Part shown: positions 1 to 11,621 of the stretch, piece by piece | Layout of the letters: every line of letters starts with the position of its first letter | Position numbering within the stretch: the stretch's first letter is position 1 | NCBI RefSeq assembly: GCF_014489615.1 | Contig: NZ_CP060825.1 | Span: 1,109,001 to 1,173,000, forward strand | Length of the DNA stretch: 64,000 nt | Reading direction: 5' to 3' | DNA from: Streptomyces genisteinicus | GTDB taxonomy: Bacteria > Actinomycetota > Actinomycetes > Streptomycetales > Streptomycetaceae | Notes under the pieces: model-generated | What the model saw: only the letters and a program-made list of their open reading frames with translations | Told to the model about the DNA's origin: nothing | Databases searched by the model: none | Program-made: the position numbers and the translations under genes

Positions 1-184
1 CCGCGCGGCGGTCACCGGCGGCCGGGCCCGGAGGGCGGTGCCGCTGGCACTCGACCGTTTCGGGCTGCGGGTGCGGTTCACCGGGGAGCCGGCGTTCGAC
101 GCGCGGTTCGACTTTCCCACTCCGGTGCGCGACGTCACGGAGCTGCGCCGCGAGATGCACGCGCTGTTCGCGGCGGCGGAGTAG
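1..184 (+). CDS. 3' end of an unidentified protein, cut by the window edge
   Basis: An open frame reads in from the left edge (codon phase starts at base 2) and stops with TAG at 182-184, giving about 60 C-terminal residues. The codons have the strong third-position GC expected of a coding frame here. The fragment is rich in Arg and Ala, contains RFDFPTPVRDVTELR, and ends HALFAAAE. That tail is loosely reminiscent of the end of DUF2470-type domains, but I would not assign it. The gene is convergent with rarA. Confidence 0.5.
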   Translation, partial: RAAVTGGRARRAVPLALDRFGLRVRFTGEPAFDARFDFPTPVRDVTELRREMHALFAAAE

Positions 185-240
185 CGCGCCGGGGGCGCGC
201 AGGTCCGGGGCTGCGCGGGGTGCCGGTGCGGCCGCGGCCG

Positions 241-380
241 CGTTCCGCACGGGCCGGAGTCCGTTCGGGCCGCTGGGGCTGCACGGGCCGGCGGGTCTGT
301 TCGGGCCGGTGGGGCTGTTCAGGTCGGCGGGTCTGCACGGGCCGGTGAGGCTGCACGGGCCGGCGGGTCTGTCCAGGCGG
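241..380. repeat. Degenerate 18-bp tandem repeat between converging genes
   Basis: About seven imperfect copies of an 18-base unit of the form GGGCTGCACGGGCCGGCG lie head to tail. The two halves of neighbouring units alternate between CTGCAC/CTGTTC and GGGCCGG. On the minus strand the repeat stays open and would give hexapeptides such as QTRRPV and QPHRPE, but I see no convincing gene there. The rest of the 185-542 gap is GC-rich sequence in which I recognise nothing else. Confidence 0.7.
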
Positions 381-542
381 GTGTCGCCGCACGGCCTGCG
401 GCCATGTCCTCGGTTTCCCCCTGCGGCCTGGCGGCCGTGGAAGTGCCCCCATGCCCACGGTCGGCCGGGGAGACGCCCCCAGGACGCGCCGGAGTCTCCG
501 GCGCCGCACCCGAGGCTGCCCGCCGGGGCCCGCTGAAGGGCC

Positions 543-1892
543 TCACTCCCCCCGCAGCCGCTCCCGGACCTTCTCGACCACGTCCGCGTAGCGGGCCTCC
601 GCGCCGTAGCGGGTGGGCTCGTAGTAGCGGCGGCCGCGCACCGCGTCCGGCGCGTACTGCTGGGCCGCGATGCCGCCGGGGACGTCGTGCGGGTAGACGT
701 ACCCCTGCGCGTGGCCCAGCTTGGCCGCGCCCTTGTAGTGGCCGTCGCGGAGATGCGACGGCACCGGCCCGGCCATCCCGCTGCGGACGTCCTGCTGGGC
801 GGCGGCGATGGCGAGCGTCGCGGCGTTGGACTTCGGGGCCAGCGCGAGGGCGATCGTGGCGTGGCTCAGCGTCAGCGCGGCCTCCGGGAAGCCGATCATG
901 GCGACCGCCTGGGCGGCCGCCACGGCCGTCGGCAGTGCGGTGGGGTCCGCCAGGCCGATGTCCTCGCTCGCCGAGATCATCAGCCGCCGGGCGATGAACC
1001 GCGGGTCCTCCCCCGCCTCGATCATCCGCGCCAGGTAGTGCAGCGCGGCGTCCACGTCGGAGCCCCGGATGGACTTGATGAGCGCGCTGGCCACGTCGTA
1101 GTGCTGGTCGCCGTCGCGGTCGTACTTCACCGCGGCACGGTCGACGGTCTCCTCGACGGTGGCGAGGGAGATCTCCTCCTCCCCCTTGTCGAGGGCGGCC
1201 CCCGCCGCCGCCTCCAGCGCGGTCAGCGCCCGCCGGGCGTCCCCGCCCGCGATCCGCAGCAGGTGGCCCCTGGCCTCCGGGGCCATGCCGACGGCACCGG
1301 CCAGGCCCCGCTCCTCGGCGAGGGCGCGGTCGAGCAGGGCCGCGATGTCGTCGTCGGTGAGCGGCTCCAGCGTCAGCAGCAGCGACCGGGAGAGCAGCGG
1401 GGAGATGACCGAGAAGTACGGGTTCTCCGTGGTGGCGGCGATCAGGGTGACCCAGCGGTTCTCCACGGCGGGGAGCAGGGAGTCCTGCTGGGCCTTGGAG
1501 AAGCGGTGGATCTCGTCGAGGAAGAGCACCGTCTCCCTGCCGTAGCCGCCGGCGGCCCTGCGGGCGCCCTCGATGACCGCCCGGACCTCCTTGACGCCCG
1601 CGGTGATCGCGGAGAGCTCGACGAACCGCTTGTCCGTCGCCTTGGAGACGACGTACGCGAGGGTCGTCTTCCCGGTGCCCGGAGGACCCCAGAGGATCAC
1701 CGACGAGGCGCCGGCCCGGCCGGAGCCCCCGTCGCCGACGAGGCGGCGCAGGGGCGATCCCGGCTTCAGCAGGTGCTGCTGGCCGACGACCTCGTCGAGG
1801 GTGCGCGGACGCATCCGCACGGCCAGGGGGCTGCTGGTCGGGTCGGTCTCCTGGCGCTCTTCGGCGGCGGCGGTGAACAGGTCGGGTTCCAC
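543..1892 (-). CDS. rarA: Replication-associated recombination protein A (RarA/MgsA-type AAA+ ATPase)
   Basis: This 449-residue clamp-loader-like AAA+ ATPase is predicted to act at stalled replication forks. The Walker A motif GPPGTGKTT is at about residues 69-77 and Walker [11 protein letters not shown] at about 122-131. A sensor 1 segment (AATTEN) and the C-terminal RarA helical domain with [17 protein letters not shown] follow. The N-terminus has the family signature [15 protein letters not shown]. The start is a GTG and the length is normal for the family. It lies downstream of the VKOR-like gene in the same direction with a 45-bp gap and may be cotranscribed with it. Confidence 0.95.
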   Translation of the reverse strand: MEPDLFTAAAEERQETDPTSSPLAVRMRPRTLDEVVGQQHLLKPGSPLRRLVGDGGSGRAGASSVILWGPPGTGKTTLAYVVSKATDKRFVELSAITAGVKEVRAVIEGARRAAGGYGRETVLFLDEIHRFSKAQQDSLLPAVENRWVTLIAATTENPYFSVISPLLSRSLLLTLEPLTDDDIAALLDRALAEERGLAGAVGMAPEARGHLLRIAGGDARRALTALEAAAGAALDKGEEEISLATVEETVDRAAVKYDRDGDQHYDVASALIKSIRGSDVDAALHYLARMIEAGEDPRFIARRLMISASEDIGLADPTALPTAVAAAQAVAMIGFPEAALTLSHATIALALAPKSNAATLAIAAAQQDVRSGMAGPVPSHLRDGHYKGAAKLGHAQGYVYPHDVPGGIAAQQYAPDAVRGRRYYEPTRYGAEARYADVVEKVRERLRGE

Positions 1893-1937
1893 GCGATGAA
1901 GCCTATGACAGGGGACCGACAGTGCCTGCCGGGCGGG

Positions 1938-2573
1938 TCAGGAGGTCCAGAAGTCCCACCAGCGGGTCAGGATCAGCATCCCGATCACCCCGATGTGCAG
2001 CACGGGGAGGACCCAGGTGAACTCGCCGAAGAAGGTGCGCAGCGCGGCCGGCGCGGGCAGCACCCCCTTGCGGACGTTGTGGGAGGTGACGTACCAGAAC
2101 ATGACGATCGTGCCGGCCCAGGCGAGGCAGCACCACAGGCACAGGGCGTTGATCTCGTACAGCGACTGCTGCATCAGCCAGGTGCAGAACCCGACGCCGA
2201 AGAGGCAGCCGGCGTTCAGCCCGAGCCAGTACCAGCGGCGGTAGCGGGCGCCGGCCAGCAGCGCGACGCCGATCGCGATCACCATCGCGTACGTGACCAG
2301 GCCCAGCATCGGGTTGGGGAAGCCGAAGACGGCGGCCTGGTCGCTCTTCATGATGTTGCCGCAGGAGACCACCGGGTTGAGGCTGCACCCCGGCGTGAAG
2401 CCCGGATCCTCCAGCAGTTTGAACTTGTCGATGGTGATCACCCACGCGGCCAGCAGACCGGCCGCACCGGTGACGACCAGCATCCACGCGAAGGCGCGGC
2501 TCGCTCCGATCGTGCCCGCGTCGGGGCGGTCCTGGGTGCCGGTGGGCACGTCGCGGGCTGCTGAAGAGGTCAT
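1938..2573 (-). CDS. Vitamin K epoxide reductase (VKOR) family membrane protein
   Basis: A 211-residue integral membrane protein with about five hydrophobic segments. VKOR homologues in actinobacteria reoxidise an extracytoplasmic DsbA-like thiol oxidase and pass electrons to menaquinone. Supporting residues are the loop cysteines in PGCSLNPVVSCGN and the redox CLWC motif near the quinone-binding helices. I start at the ATG giving MTSSAARD, because the longer in-frame upstream extension is unlike VKOR proteins. No extracytoplasmic DsbA partner is next door. The DsbA-like gene at 42 kb has no signal peptide and is unlikely to be the partner. Confidence 0.88.
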   Translation of the reverse strand: MTSSAARDVPTGTQDRPDAGTIGASRAFAWMLVVTGAAGLLAAWVITIDKFKLLEDPGFTPGCSLNPVVSCGNIMKSDQAAVFGFPNPMLGLVTYAMVIAIGVALLAGARYRRWYWLGLNAGCLFGVGFCTWLMQQSLYEINALCLWCCLAWAGTIVMFWYVTSHNVRKGVLPAPAALRTFFGEFTWVLPVLHIGVIGMLILTRWWDFWTS

Positions 2574-2698
2574 GTCGCCGTTCCATCGTCTCGCCGGTGG
2601 CTGGAGCAGGGCCATTCTGCCCCACCGTGCCCCGCCGTCTCCGTTCGATCCGCATAAGGAACCCCGCCGGGTGACCGCCGCGCACCCGGGCAACGGCG

Positions 2699-2733
2699 AA
2701 GGGGCCCCGGGCAGTTGACGCCCGGGGCCCCTT
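2699..2733 (-). terminator. Terminator after hisS
   Basis: A 14-bp perfect stem (AAGGGGCCCCGGGC and its complement) with a 7-base loop lies 30 bases beyond the hisS stop. No T-run follows, which is usual for Streptomyces terminators. Confidence 0.75.
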
Positions 2734-2762
2734 TCGCGCGGCGTGCTCGGCCGGCGGCGTAC

Positions 2763-4025
2763 TCAGGCCAGCTTCGCCCGCAGCTCGGAGACGACGGTCT
2801 CCAGCGGGACCGACCGCTGCTCGCCCGACTCCATGTCCTTGAGCTGCACCACGCCCTCGGCGAGGTCGCGCTCGCCGGCCACCAGGGCGTACGGCGCCCC
2901 GGACCGGTTGGCGTTCTTCATGGCGCCCTTGAGGCCCTTGCCGCCGTAGCTGAAGTCCGCGGCGACCCCGGCCCTGCGCAGCTCGGTGACCACGCCGAAG
3001 AGCACCCGGCGGGCCTCCTCGCCGAGCGGGACGGCGTACACGCTGGTGGCCGCCGGGATGTCGAGGACGACGCCCTCGGCCTCCAGGGCCAGCACCGTGC
3101 GGTCGACGCCGAGCGCCCAGCCGACGGACGGCAGCGCGGGGCCGCCGATCATCTCGGAGAGGCCGTCGTACCGGCCGCCGCCGCCCACCGCGGACTGGGA
3201 GCCGAGTCCGCCGTGCACGAACTCGAAGGTGGTGCGGGTGTAGTAGTCCAGGCCGCGGACGAGCTTCTCGTCGTCCTCGAAGGCGACCCCGGCCGCCGTG
3301 ATCAGCGCCCGGACCTCCTCGTGGTACGCCTTGCAGGCGTCGCAGAGGTAGTCGCGCAGCATGGGCGCGCCGGTGAGCTGCTTCTGGACCTCGGAGCGCT
3401 TGTCGTCGAGGACGCGCAGCGGGTTGATCTCGACCCGGCGGCGGGTGTCCTCGTCGAGGTCGAGGTCGCGCAGGAAGGCCTGGAGCGCCTCCCGGTAGAC
3501 CGGGCGGCACTCCTTGTCACCGAGCGAGTTCAGCAGGATGCGGAAGTCGCGCAGGCCGAGCGAGCGGTACGCCTGGTCGGCCAGGATGATCAGCTCGGCG
3601 TCGAGCGCCGGGTCCTCGGCGCCGATCGCCTCGGCCCCCACCTGGGAGAAGTGGCGGTAGCGGCCGGCCTGCGGCTTCTCGTAGCGGTAGTACGAGCCGG
3701 AGTACCAGAGCTTCACGGGCAGGTTGCCGGCCTTGTGGAGGTTGGCCTCCAGCGCGGCGCGCAGCACCGATGCGGTGCCCTCGGGGCGCAGCGCCAGCTG
3801 GTCGCCGCCCTTGGTCTCGAAGGCGTACATCTCCTTGGAGACGATGTCGGTGGACTCGCCGACGCCGCGGGCGAACAGCTCGACGTTCTCGAAGCCGGGC
3901 GTCTCGACGTAGCCGTAGCCGGAGTTCTTCAGCGGGGCGGAGATCGCCTCGCGGACCGCGAGGAAGACCGCGGAGCGCGGCGGGATGAGGTCGTAGGTGC
4001 CCCGGGGGGCCTGGAAGGTGTTCAC
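2763..4025 (-). CDS. hisS: Histidyl-tRNA synthetase
   Basis: A class II aminoacyl-tRNA synthetase of 420 residues that charges tRNA-His in the cytoplasm. It shows the N-terminal APRGTYDL signature, motif 2 around [14 protein letters not shown], the histidine-specific motif [12 protein letters not shown], motif 3 near GWALGVDRT, and a C-terminal anticodon-binding domain with [15 protein letters not shown] chose the GTG giving VNTFQAPRG. The longer frame would run into the preceding hydrolase gene, whose stop is only 13 bases upstream, so the two genes probably share a transcript. Confidence 0.96.
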   Translation of the reverse strand: MNTFQAPRGTYDLIPPRSAVFLAVREAISAPLKNSGYGYVETPGFENVELFARGVGESTDIVSKEMYAFETKGGDQLALRPEGTASVLRAALEANLHKAGNLPVKLWYSGSYYRYEKPQAGRYRHFSQVGAEAIGAEDPALDAELIILADQAYRSLGLRDFRILLNSLGDKECRPVYREALQAFLRDLDLDEDTRRRVEINPLRVLDDKRSEVQKQLTGAPMLRDYLCDACKAYHEEVRALITAAGVAFEDDEKLVRGLDYYTRTTFEFVHGGLGSQSAVGGGGRYDGLSEMIGGPALPSVGWALGVDRTVLALEAEGVVLDIPAATSVYAVPLGEEARRVLFGVVTELRRAGVAADFSYGGKGLKGAMKNANRSGAPYALVAGERDLAEGVVQLKDMESGEQRSVPLETVVSELRAKLA

Positions 4026-4038
4026 GTCGGAAGTCTCG

Positions 4039-4749
4039 TCACATTCCTCGTCGGGGAGCGGGCCGGCCGCTCCCGGGGCCGGAGGCCACCTCGCGGAGAT
4101 ACGGGTTGGTGGCGCGCTCACGGCCGATGGTCGTCTGGGGACCGTGGCCGGAGAGCACCACGGTCGAGTCGTCGAGCGGCAGGCACACCCGGGCCAGCGA
4201 GGCGAGCATGTCGTCCATGTCGCCGCCGGGCAGGTCCGTGCGTCCGATGGAGCCGGCGAACAGCAGGTCGCCCGAGAAGAAGACGGACGGCACGTCCGCG
4301 GCCTCGGGCATCCGGAAGGTCACCGACCCCTTGGTATGGCCGGGTGCGTGCGCGACGGAGAACTCCAGACCGGCGAGGCTCAGCCCGGCGCCGTCGGTGA
4401 GCTCCTTGACGTCGTCGGGCTCGCCGACGGTCAGCTCGCCCATGAGCGGCATGCCGATGGAGCGGCCGAGGGCCTTCTCCGGGTCGCTCATCATGTACCG
4501 GTCCTCGGGGTGGATCCACGCCGGCACGTCGTGCGCGCCGCAGACGGGGACGACGGAGGCGACGTGGTCGATGTGCCCGTGGCTGAGCACCACGGCGACG
4601 GGCTTGAGCCGATGCTTCCTGAGCGTCTCCTCGACTCCCTGGGCGGCCTGGTGGCCGGGGTCGATGATCACGCACTCCTCGCCTGCGGCCGGGGCGACCA
4701 GGTAACAGTTGGTCCCCCAGGCCCCGGCGGGGAACCCGGCAATAAGCAC
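4039..4749 (-). CDS. Metallo-beta-lactamase-fold hydrolase (glyoxalase II-like)
   Basis: A 236-residue cytoplasmic protein with the zinc-binding SHGHIDH motif and downstream ligands in [15 protein letters not shown] and SGHGP. This subgroup resembles hydroxyacylglutathione hydrolases, but the true substrate is unknown, and streptomycetes use mycothiol rather than glutathione. The GTG start is preceded by TGAGGA six bases away, and the product begins [16 protein letters not shown], the usual start of the family. It is the first gene of a pair with hisS. This hydrolase-hisS pairing is conserved in Streptomyces as I remember it. Confidence 0.88.
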   Translation of the reverse strand: MLIAGFPAGAWGTNCYLVAPAAGEECVIIDPGHQAAQGVEETLRKHRLKPVAVVLSHGHIDHVASVVPVCGAHDVPAWIHPEDRYMMSDPEKALGRSIGMPLMGELTVGEPDDVKELTDGAGLSLAGLEFSVAHAPGHTKGSVTFRMPEAADVPSVFFSGDLLFAGSIGRTDLPGGDMDDMLASLARVCLPLDDSTVVLSGHGPQTTIGRERATNPYLREVASGPGSGRPAPRRGM

Positions 4750-5009
4750 GATCGTCCTCAGTTCGGTCGTCGAGAGGCTTGTGGCGGGACCGGCGGGCCG
4801 CCGGCCCGGGCCGATCACGGCTGATCAGAGCCTACCGGCGCATCTCCTTCCACAGCCAACCCGTATACCGTACGGGGCAAGCTCGGCGGTCAGCATCACG
4901 CGACGTGCTCAGCACCCGCGGCGTACGGCCTGTATCGACGTCCACGGACCAGGTGCACGCACCCCGTCCGCGCACCACGTCCGTCCACGAACTACAAGGA
5001 GAAGACCCG

Positions 5010-5810
5010 GTGGTCAGCAGCGATCAGCGGCGGCGGCAGCTCGCCCGGGAGAAGTTCGAGCGCCAGCAGCAGCGTCGGGAGAAGGCGCGGAAGAAGACGA
5101 AGCAGCGCAACGCGGTCATCGCGGCCGTGATCGCCGTGGTCCTCGCCTCCGGCGGCGCCGTGTACGCGGGTGTGAGCCTCGGCGGGGGCGACGACAAGAA
5201 GGACGACAACGCGTCGTCCTCGGCCGACAACTCGCCCTCCCCCGAGCCCTCGGAGACGGAGAGCAAGGCTCCCGAGCCCGCGATGGCGATCGACAAGAAG
5301 GCCAAGTACACCTTCTCGATCGACACCAACGAGGGCGGGCTCAGCATCGCGATGGACGCGGCGAAGACCCCGCACACCGTGAACTCGTTCAAGGCGCTCG
5401 CGGACAAGGGCTACTTCGACGGCACCAAGTGCCACCGTCTGACCACGCAGGGCATCTTCGTCCTCCAGTGCGGCGACCCGAAGGGCGACGGCACCGGCGG
5501 CCCCGGCTACACCATCCCGGACGAGAACCTGACCTCGCTCGGCAAGGCGGGCGCCGACGGCGCGGTGACGTACAAGGCGGGCACGGTGGCCATGGCCAAC
5601 ACCGGCCAGCCGGGCACCGGCGGCAGCCAGTTCTTCCTCGTCTACAAGGACACCAAGCTGCCGCCGTCGTACACGCCGTTCGGCACGCTCGACGCGGAGA
5701 GCCTGAAGATCGTCGAGGCGGTCGGCAAGGCCGGTGTGGAGGGCGGGGCCACCGACGGGGCGCCGAAGAAGCCCGTCACCATCGAGAAGGCCGCCGTCCC
5801 GAAGGCGTGA
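5010..5810 (+). CDS. Membrane-anchored cyclophilin-type peptidyl-prolyl isomerase
   Basis: A 266-residue protein. The N-terminal 35 residues form a basic, Gln/Arg/Lys-rich cytoplasmic helix. One membrane anchor follows at about residues 35-55 (VIAAVIAVVLASGGAVYAG), then a Ser/Glu/Pro linker. The cyclophilin domain runs from about residue 92 with GYFDGTKCHRL, GGPGY and the core GSQFFLVY. The catalytic domain should therefore lie outside the membrane and help fold exported proteins. The family's conserved FHR arginine appears as CHR. The GTG start has AAGGAGAAGACCCG just upstream. The gene is divergent from the hydrolase-hisS pair. Confidence 0.92.
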   Translation: MVSSDQRRRQLAREKFERQQQRREKARKKTKQRNAVIAAVIAVVLASGGAVYAGVSLGGGDDKKDDNASSSADNSPSPEPSETESKAPEPAMAIDKKAKYTFSIDTNEGGLSIAMDAAKTPHTVNSFKALADKGYFDGTKCHRLTTQGIFVLQCGDPKGDGTGGPGYTIPDENLTSLGKAGADGAVTYKAGTVAMANTGQPGTGGSQFFLVYKDTKLPPSYTPFGTLDAESLKIVEAVGKAGVEGGATDGAPKKPVTIEKAAVPKA

Positions 5811-5860
5811 GGCGTGGAATTCGGCCGCGCTGGGTGCGGACAGCCGGGCGGCCGGTCGCC

Positions 5861-5866
5861 TAGATT
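5861..5866 (+). promoter_or_regulatory. Candidate -10 element for the DUF349 gene
   Basis: TAGATT matches the vegetative -10 pattern TANNNT and lies about 118 bases before the GTG start. I see no good -35 hexamer at the right spacing, so this is only a suggestion. Confidence 0.25.
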
Positions 5867-5984
5867 GGCGTTGTGCAGCGCGGACTGGATGCGCGTTGCG
5901 TACGGCGGGCGAGACCCCGCCGCGGAAACTGTGGACGATGCCCGGGGGACCGATCCCCCGCGGACATCAGGTTGAGGAGGCGCT

Positions 5985-7214
5985 GTGAGCAGCGACCCGT
6001 GGGGCCGCGTCGACGAGACGGGCACCGTGTACGTGCGTACTGCCGAGGGCGAGCAGGTCGTCGGTTCGTGGCAGGCCGGAACTCCCGAGGAGGCACTGGC
6101 CTACTTCGAGCGCAAGTACGAGGGCCTGGTGGTCGAGATCGGCCTCCTCGAGCGCCGGGTGAAGACGACCGACCTGGCGGCGAAGGACGCCCAGACCGCG
6201 ATCGACCACCTGCGTCAGCAGGTGGACGAGCACCACGCGGTCGGTGACCTCGCCGCCCTGCGCGAGCGGCTGGACGCGCTCGTCGCGACGGTGGACAAGC
6301 GCCGTGAGGAGCGCAAGGTCCAGCGCGCGAAGCAGAGCGACGAGGCGCGCAAGTCCAAGGAGGCGCTGGTCGCCGAGGCGGAGGAGCTGGCGCAGAGCGA
6401 GCAGTGGCGCTCGGCCGGTGAGCGGCTGCGGGCGCTGGTGGACACGTGGAAGGGCCTGCCGCGGCTCGACCGCAAGTCCGACGACGAGCTGTGGCACCGC
6501 TTCTCGCACGCCCGGTCGGCGTTCTCCAAGCGCCGCAAGGCGCACTTCGCGTCGCTGGACGCGCAGCGCGAGGAGGCCCGCCGGACCAAGGAGCGGCTGG
6601 TCTCCGAGGCCGAGGCGCTCTCCGGGTCGACGGACTGGGGCCCGACCGCGGCCCGCTACCGCGACCTGATGACGCAGTGGAAGGCGGCGGGCCGCGCACA
6701 GCGCGAGGCCGAGGACGACCTGTGGAACCGCTTCCGCGGCGCCCAGGACGTCTTCTTCGCGGCCCGCAGCGGCGTCTTCGCCGAGCGGGACGCCGAGCAG
6801 GGCGAGAACCTCAAGGTCAAGGAGGAGCTCGCGGCCGAGGCCGAGAAGCTCGTCCCGGTGACGGACCTCAAGGCGGCACGTGCCGCGTTCCGGTCCATCA
6901 ACGAGCGCTGGGAGGCCGTCGGCCACGTGCCGCGCGACGCCCGCCCGAAGGTGGAGGGCCGGATGCACGCGGTGGAGCGTGCCATCCAGGAGTCCGAGGA
7001 GAACGAGTGGCGCCGGACGAACCCGGAGGCGCGTGCGCGTGCCGCCGGTCTGACGGGGCAGCTCCAGGCGGCCGTCGACAAGCTGCGTGAGCAGATCGAC
7101 ACGGCCCGCGCCTCGGGCAACAACGCCCGTGCCGACAAGCTCTCCCGGGAGCTGGAGGGCCGGCAGGCCCTGCTCGACCAGGCCCTGAAGGGCCTGGAGG
7201 AGTTCGGCGGCTGA
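5985..7214 (+). CDS. DUF349 repeat protein
   Basis: A 409-residue, highly charged, almost entirely alpha-helical cytoplasmic protein. It carries three or four DUF349-type repeats, each built around a W-x3-G motif followed by DDELWHRF or DDLWNRF (for example TQWKAAG and NERWEAVGHVP). Coiled-coil segments occupy about residues 45-110 and 350-405. The molecular function of DUF349 proteins is unsettled. The GTG start follows GAGGAGGCGCT. It is convergent with relA, and the two share a bidirectional terminator. Confidence 0.9.
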   Translation: MSSDPWGRVDETGTVYVRTAEGEQVVGSWQAGTPEEALAYFERKYEGLVVEIGLLERRVKTTDLAAKDAQTAIDHLRQQVDEHHAVGDLAALRERLDALVATVDKRREERKVQRAKQSDEARKSKEALVAEAEELAQSEQWRSAGERLRALVDTWKGLPRLDRKSDDELWHRFSHARSAFSKRRKAHFASLDAQREEARRTKERLVSEAEALSGSTDWGPTAARYRDLMTQWKAAGRAQREAEDDLWNRFRGAQDVFFAARSGVFAERDAEQGENLKVKEELAAEAEKLVPVTDLKAARAAFRSINERWEAVGHVPRDARPKVEGRMHAVERAIQESEENEWRRTNPEARARAAGLTGQLQAAVDKLREQIDTARASGNNARADKLSRELEGRQALLDQALKGLEEFGG

Positions 7215-7231
7215 GCGTCCGCAGATACGGA

Positions 7232-7267
7232 CGGAGCCCCGGCGGTGGAAACACCGCCGGGGCTCCG
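7232..7267. terminator. Bidirectional terminator between the DUF349 gene and relA
   Basis: A perfect 15-bp stem (CGGAGCCCCGGCGGT and its complement) with a 6-base loop sits between two converging stop codons and can serve both genes. Confidence 0.85.
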
Positions 7268-7292
7268 GTCGTCTTCCCCCGCGCCGGCGCCC

Positions 7293-9779
<2,487 letters not shown>

Positions 9780-9910
9780 GGGCACTCCTCGTGCGGTTCC
9801 GGAGCCCCGGTCAGGCCCGGAAAGCCCATGGTATCGATCCGGCCGTACGGTCGCGCACGAGGCGGGGCACCCGGATGCCGGTCAGCCCTCCGGGTGAGGC
9901 CCCGGACACG

Positions 9911-9945
9911 CGAGGTGCCCCGGGGAGACTCCCCGGGGCACCTCG
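9911..9945 (-). terminator. Terminator after apt
   Basis: A perfect 16-bp stem (CGAGGTGCCCCGGGGA and its complement) with a 3-base loop lies 23 bases beyond the apt stop, so relA is probably transcribed from its own promoter in this gap. Confidence 0.85.
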
Positions 9946-9968
9946 GACGCGGCGGTGTGCGCGATGTG

Positions 9969-10514
9969 TCAGAGCGTGATCAGCGCGTCGAGCGGCGCTC
10001 CGCGCAGTGCGCCGTCCAGCCGGGCCCGCCCGCCCAGGAACGTGAGCTCCATCAGGACGGCGACGCCCGCGACGTCGGCACCGGCCCGCCGGATCAGGTC
10101 CAGCGAGGCCTCGGCGGTGCCGCCGGTGGCGAGGACGTCGTCGATGACCATGACGCGGTCGCCCGCGCCGAGGTCCTCGGCGTGCACCTCGATCTCGGCG
10201 GTGCCGTACTCCAGCTCGTACGCCTGGGACAGCGTGGCGCCGGGCAGCTTGCCCGCCTTGCGGACCGGGACGAAGCCGATGCCGGAGCGGACGGCCACCG
10301 GGGCGGCGAGGATGAAGCCGCGGGCCTCCAGGCCGACGATCTTCGTGGCGCCGTGCCGCTCGCAGATGCCGCTCAGCTCGTCCGTCAGCGCGGTGAAGGC
10401 GACCGGGTCGGCGAGCAGGGGCGTGATGTCCTTGAACACCACTCCCGGCTTCGGGTAGTCGGCCACGTCCCGGATGCGGCTGAGCAGCAGGTCGCGGGTG
10501 TCCTCGGCGCTCAT
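9969..10514 (-). CDS. apt: Adenine phosphoribosyltransferase
   Basis: Purine salvage enzyme converting adenine and PRPP to AMP. The 181-residue protein shows the PRPP-binding motif VMVIDDVLATGGT and the N-terminal family signature FKDITPLL. The ATG overlaps the secF stop as ATGA, so it is the last gene of the yajC-secD-secF-apt run and is translationally coupled to secF. The order secD-secF-apt-relA is widespread in Actinobacteria. Confidence 0.95.
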   Translation of the reverse strand: MSAEDTRDLLLSRIRDVADYPKPGVVFKDITPLLADPVAFTALTDELSGICERHGATKIVGLEARGFILAAPVAVRSGIGFVPVRKAGKLPGATLSQAYELEYGTAEIEVHAEDLGAGDRVMVIDDVLATGGTAEASLDLIRRAGADVAGVAVLMELTFLGGRARLDGALRGAPLDALITL

Positions 10515-11620
10515 CGGCTCCTGCCCGAGGGACGACCCCGGCCGCGGCGCTGGCCGACCACGGCGCCGGCCGCCGCGGGTGCCGCGTCGTCGGTCTCCAC
10601 GCCGTCGTCGTCGGGGTCCGGTCCGGAGCCGTCGTCCGTCTCGCCCTTGGCCGCGGCGGCCGCGCGCTTGGCGAGGACCCGCTTCTTGAGGGCCTTCATC
10701 TGCGGCTCGCGCTCCTTGAGGTCGGCGACGAGCGGCGTGGCGATGAAGATCGAGGAGTAGGCGCCGGCCGCGAGGCCGACGAACAGCGACAGCGAGATGT
10801 CGTTCAGCATGCCGGCGCCGAGGACGCCGCCGCCGATGAACAGCAGGCCGGCGACCGGCAGGAGCGCCACGACCGTGGTGTTGATGGAACGCACCAGGGT
10901 GCTGTTGATGCTGCGGTTGGCGACGTCGCTGTAGGTCCAGCGGGTCTGCTTGGTGATGTCCTTCGAACTCTCCTTGAGGGAGTCGAAGACGACGACCGTG
11001 TCGTAGAGCGAGTAACCGAGAATGGTCAGCAGACCGATCACCGTGCCCGGGGTGACCTCGAGCCCGACCAGGGCGTACACACCGACCGTGATGGTGATGT
11101 CGTGGATCAGGGCGATCAGGGCGGCGATGGCCATGCGCCACTCGAAGGCGATCGCCAGGTAGATCACCACCAGGATCATGAAGACCCCGAGGCCGGTCCA
11201 CGCCTTGTTGGCGATCTGCTCGCCCCAGCTCGGTCCGACCAGCTCGGCGTTGATCTTCTCCCGGTCGACGCCGAACTCCTCGGCCAGCTCCGTCTGGACA
11301 CGGTCGGCCTGCGCCGTGTCCAGCTCGCTGACCTGGATGCGCATGCCGCCGGTGCCGAGCTCCTGGACGATGGCGAGGTGGCCGGAGGCCTCCTCCGCCA
11401 CTTCCTGCGCCTGCGAGACCGAGACCTCGGCCTTGGGCGTGGTGAAGACGGCGCCGCCCTTGAACTCGATGCCCATGTTCAGGCCGCGCACCGCCAGGCC
11501 CACGATCGCCGTGATGGTGATCAGGATGGAGACGGCGTACCAGAACCTGCGCTTGGCGACGAAGTCGTATCCGACCTCACCGCGGTAGAGACGGGCGCCG
11601 AGATTGCCGAGTCGCGACAT
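10511..11620 (-). CDS. secF: Protein-export membrane protein SecF
   Basis: Partner of SecD in proton-driven late steps of Sec export. The 369 residues include a first transmembrane helix near residue 30, an extracytoplasmic domain beginning GLNMGIEFKGG, and a five-helix RND-type block with the family motif GYSLYDTVVVFD and NRSINSTLVRSINT. The C-terminal tail of about 60 residues is acidic then basic and low in complexity. It starts one base after the secD stop. Confidence 0.95.
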   Translation of the reverse strand: MSRLGNLGARLYRGEVGYDFVAKRRFWYAVSILITITAIVGLAVRGLNMGIEFKGGAVFTTPKAEVSVSQAQEVAEEASGHLAIVQELGTGGMRIQVSELDTAQADRVQTELAEEFGVDREKINAELVGPSWGEQIANKAWTGLGVFMILVVIYLAIAFEWRMAIAALIALIHDITITVGVYALVGLEVTPGTVIGLLTILGYSLYDTVVVFDSLKESSKDITKQTRWTYSDVANRSINSTLVRSINTTVVALLPVAGLLFIGGGVLGAGMLNDISLSLFVGLAAGAYSSIFIATPLVADLKEREPQMKALKKRVLAKRAAAAAKGETDDGSGPDPDDDGVETDDAAPAAAGAVVGQRRGRGRPSGRSR

Positions 11621-11621
11621 C

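Noticed and set aside
135..509. A minus-strand protein with QTRRPV/QPHRPE repeats
   Set aside because: It overlaps the 3' end of the edge gene, has no ribosome-binding site, and its repeats follow from the 18-bp DNA repeat. I list the DNA repeat instead.
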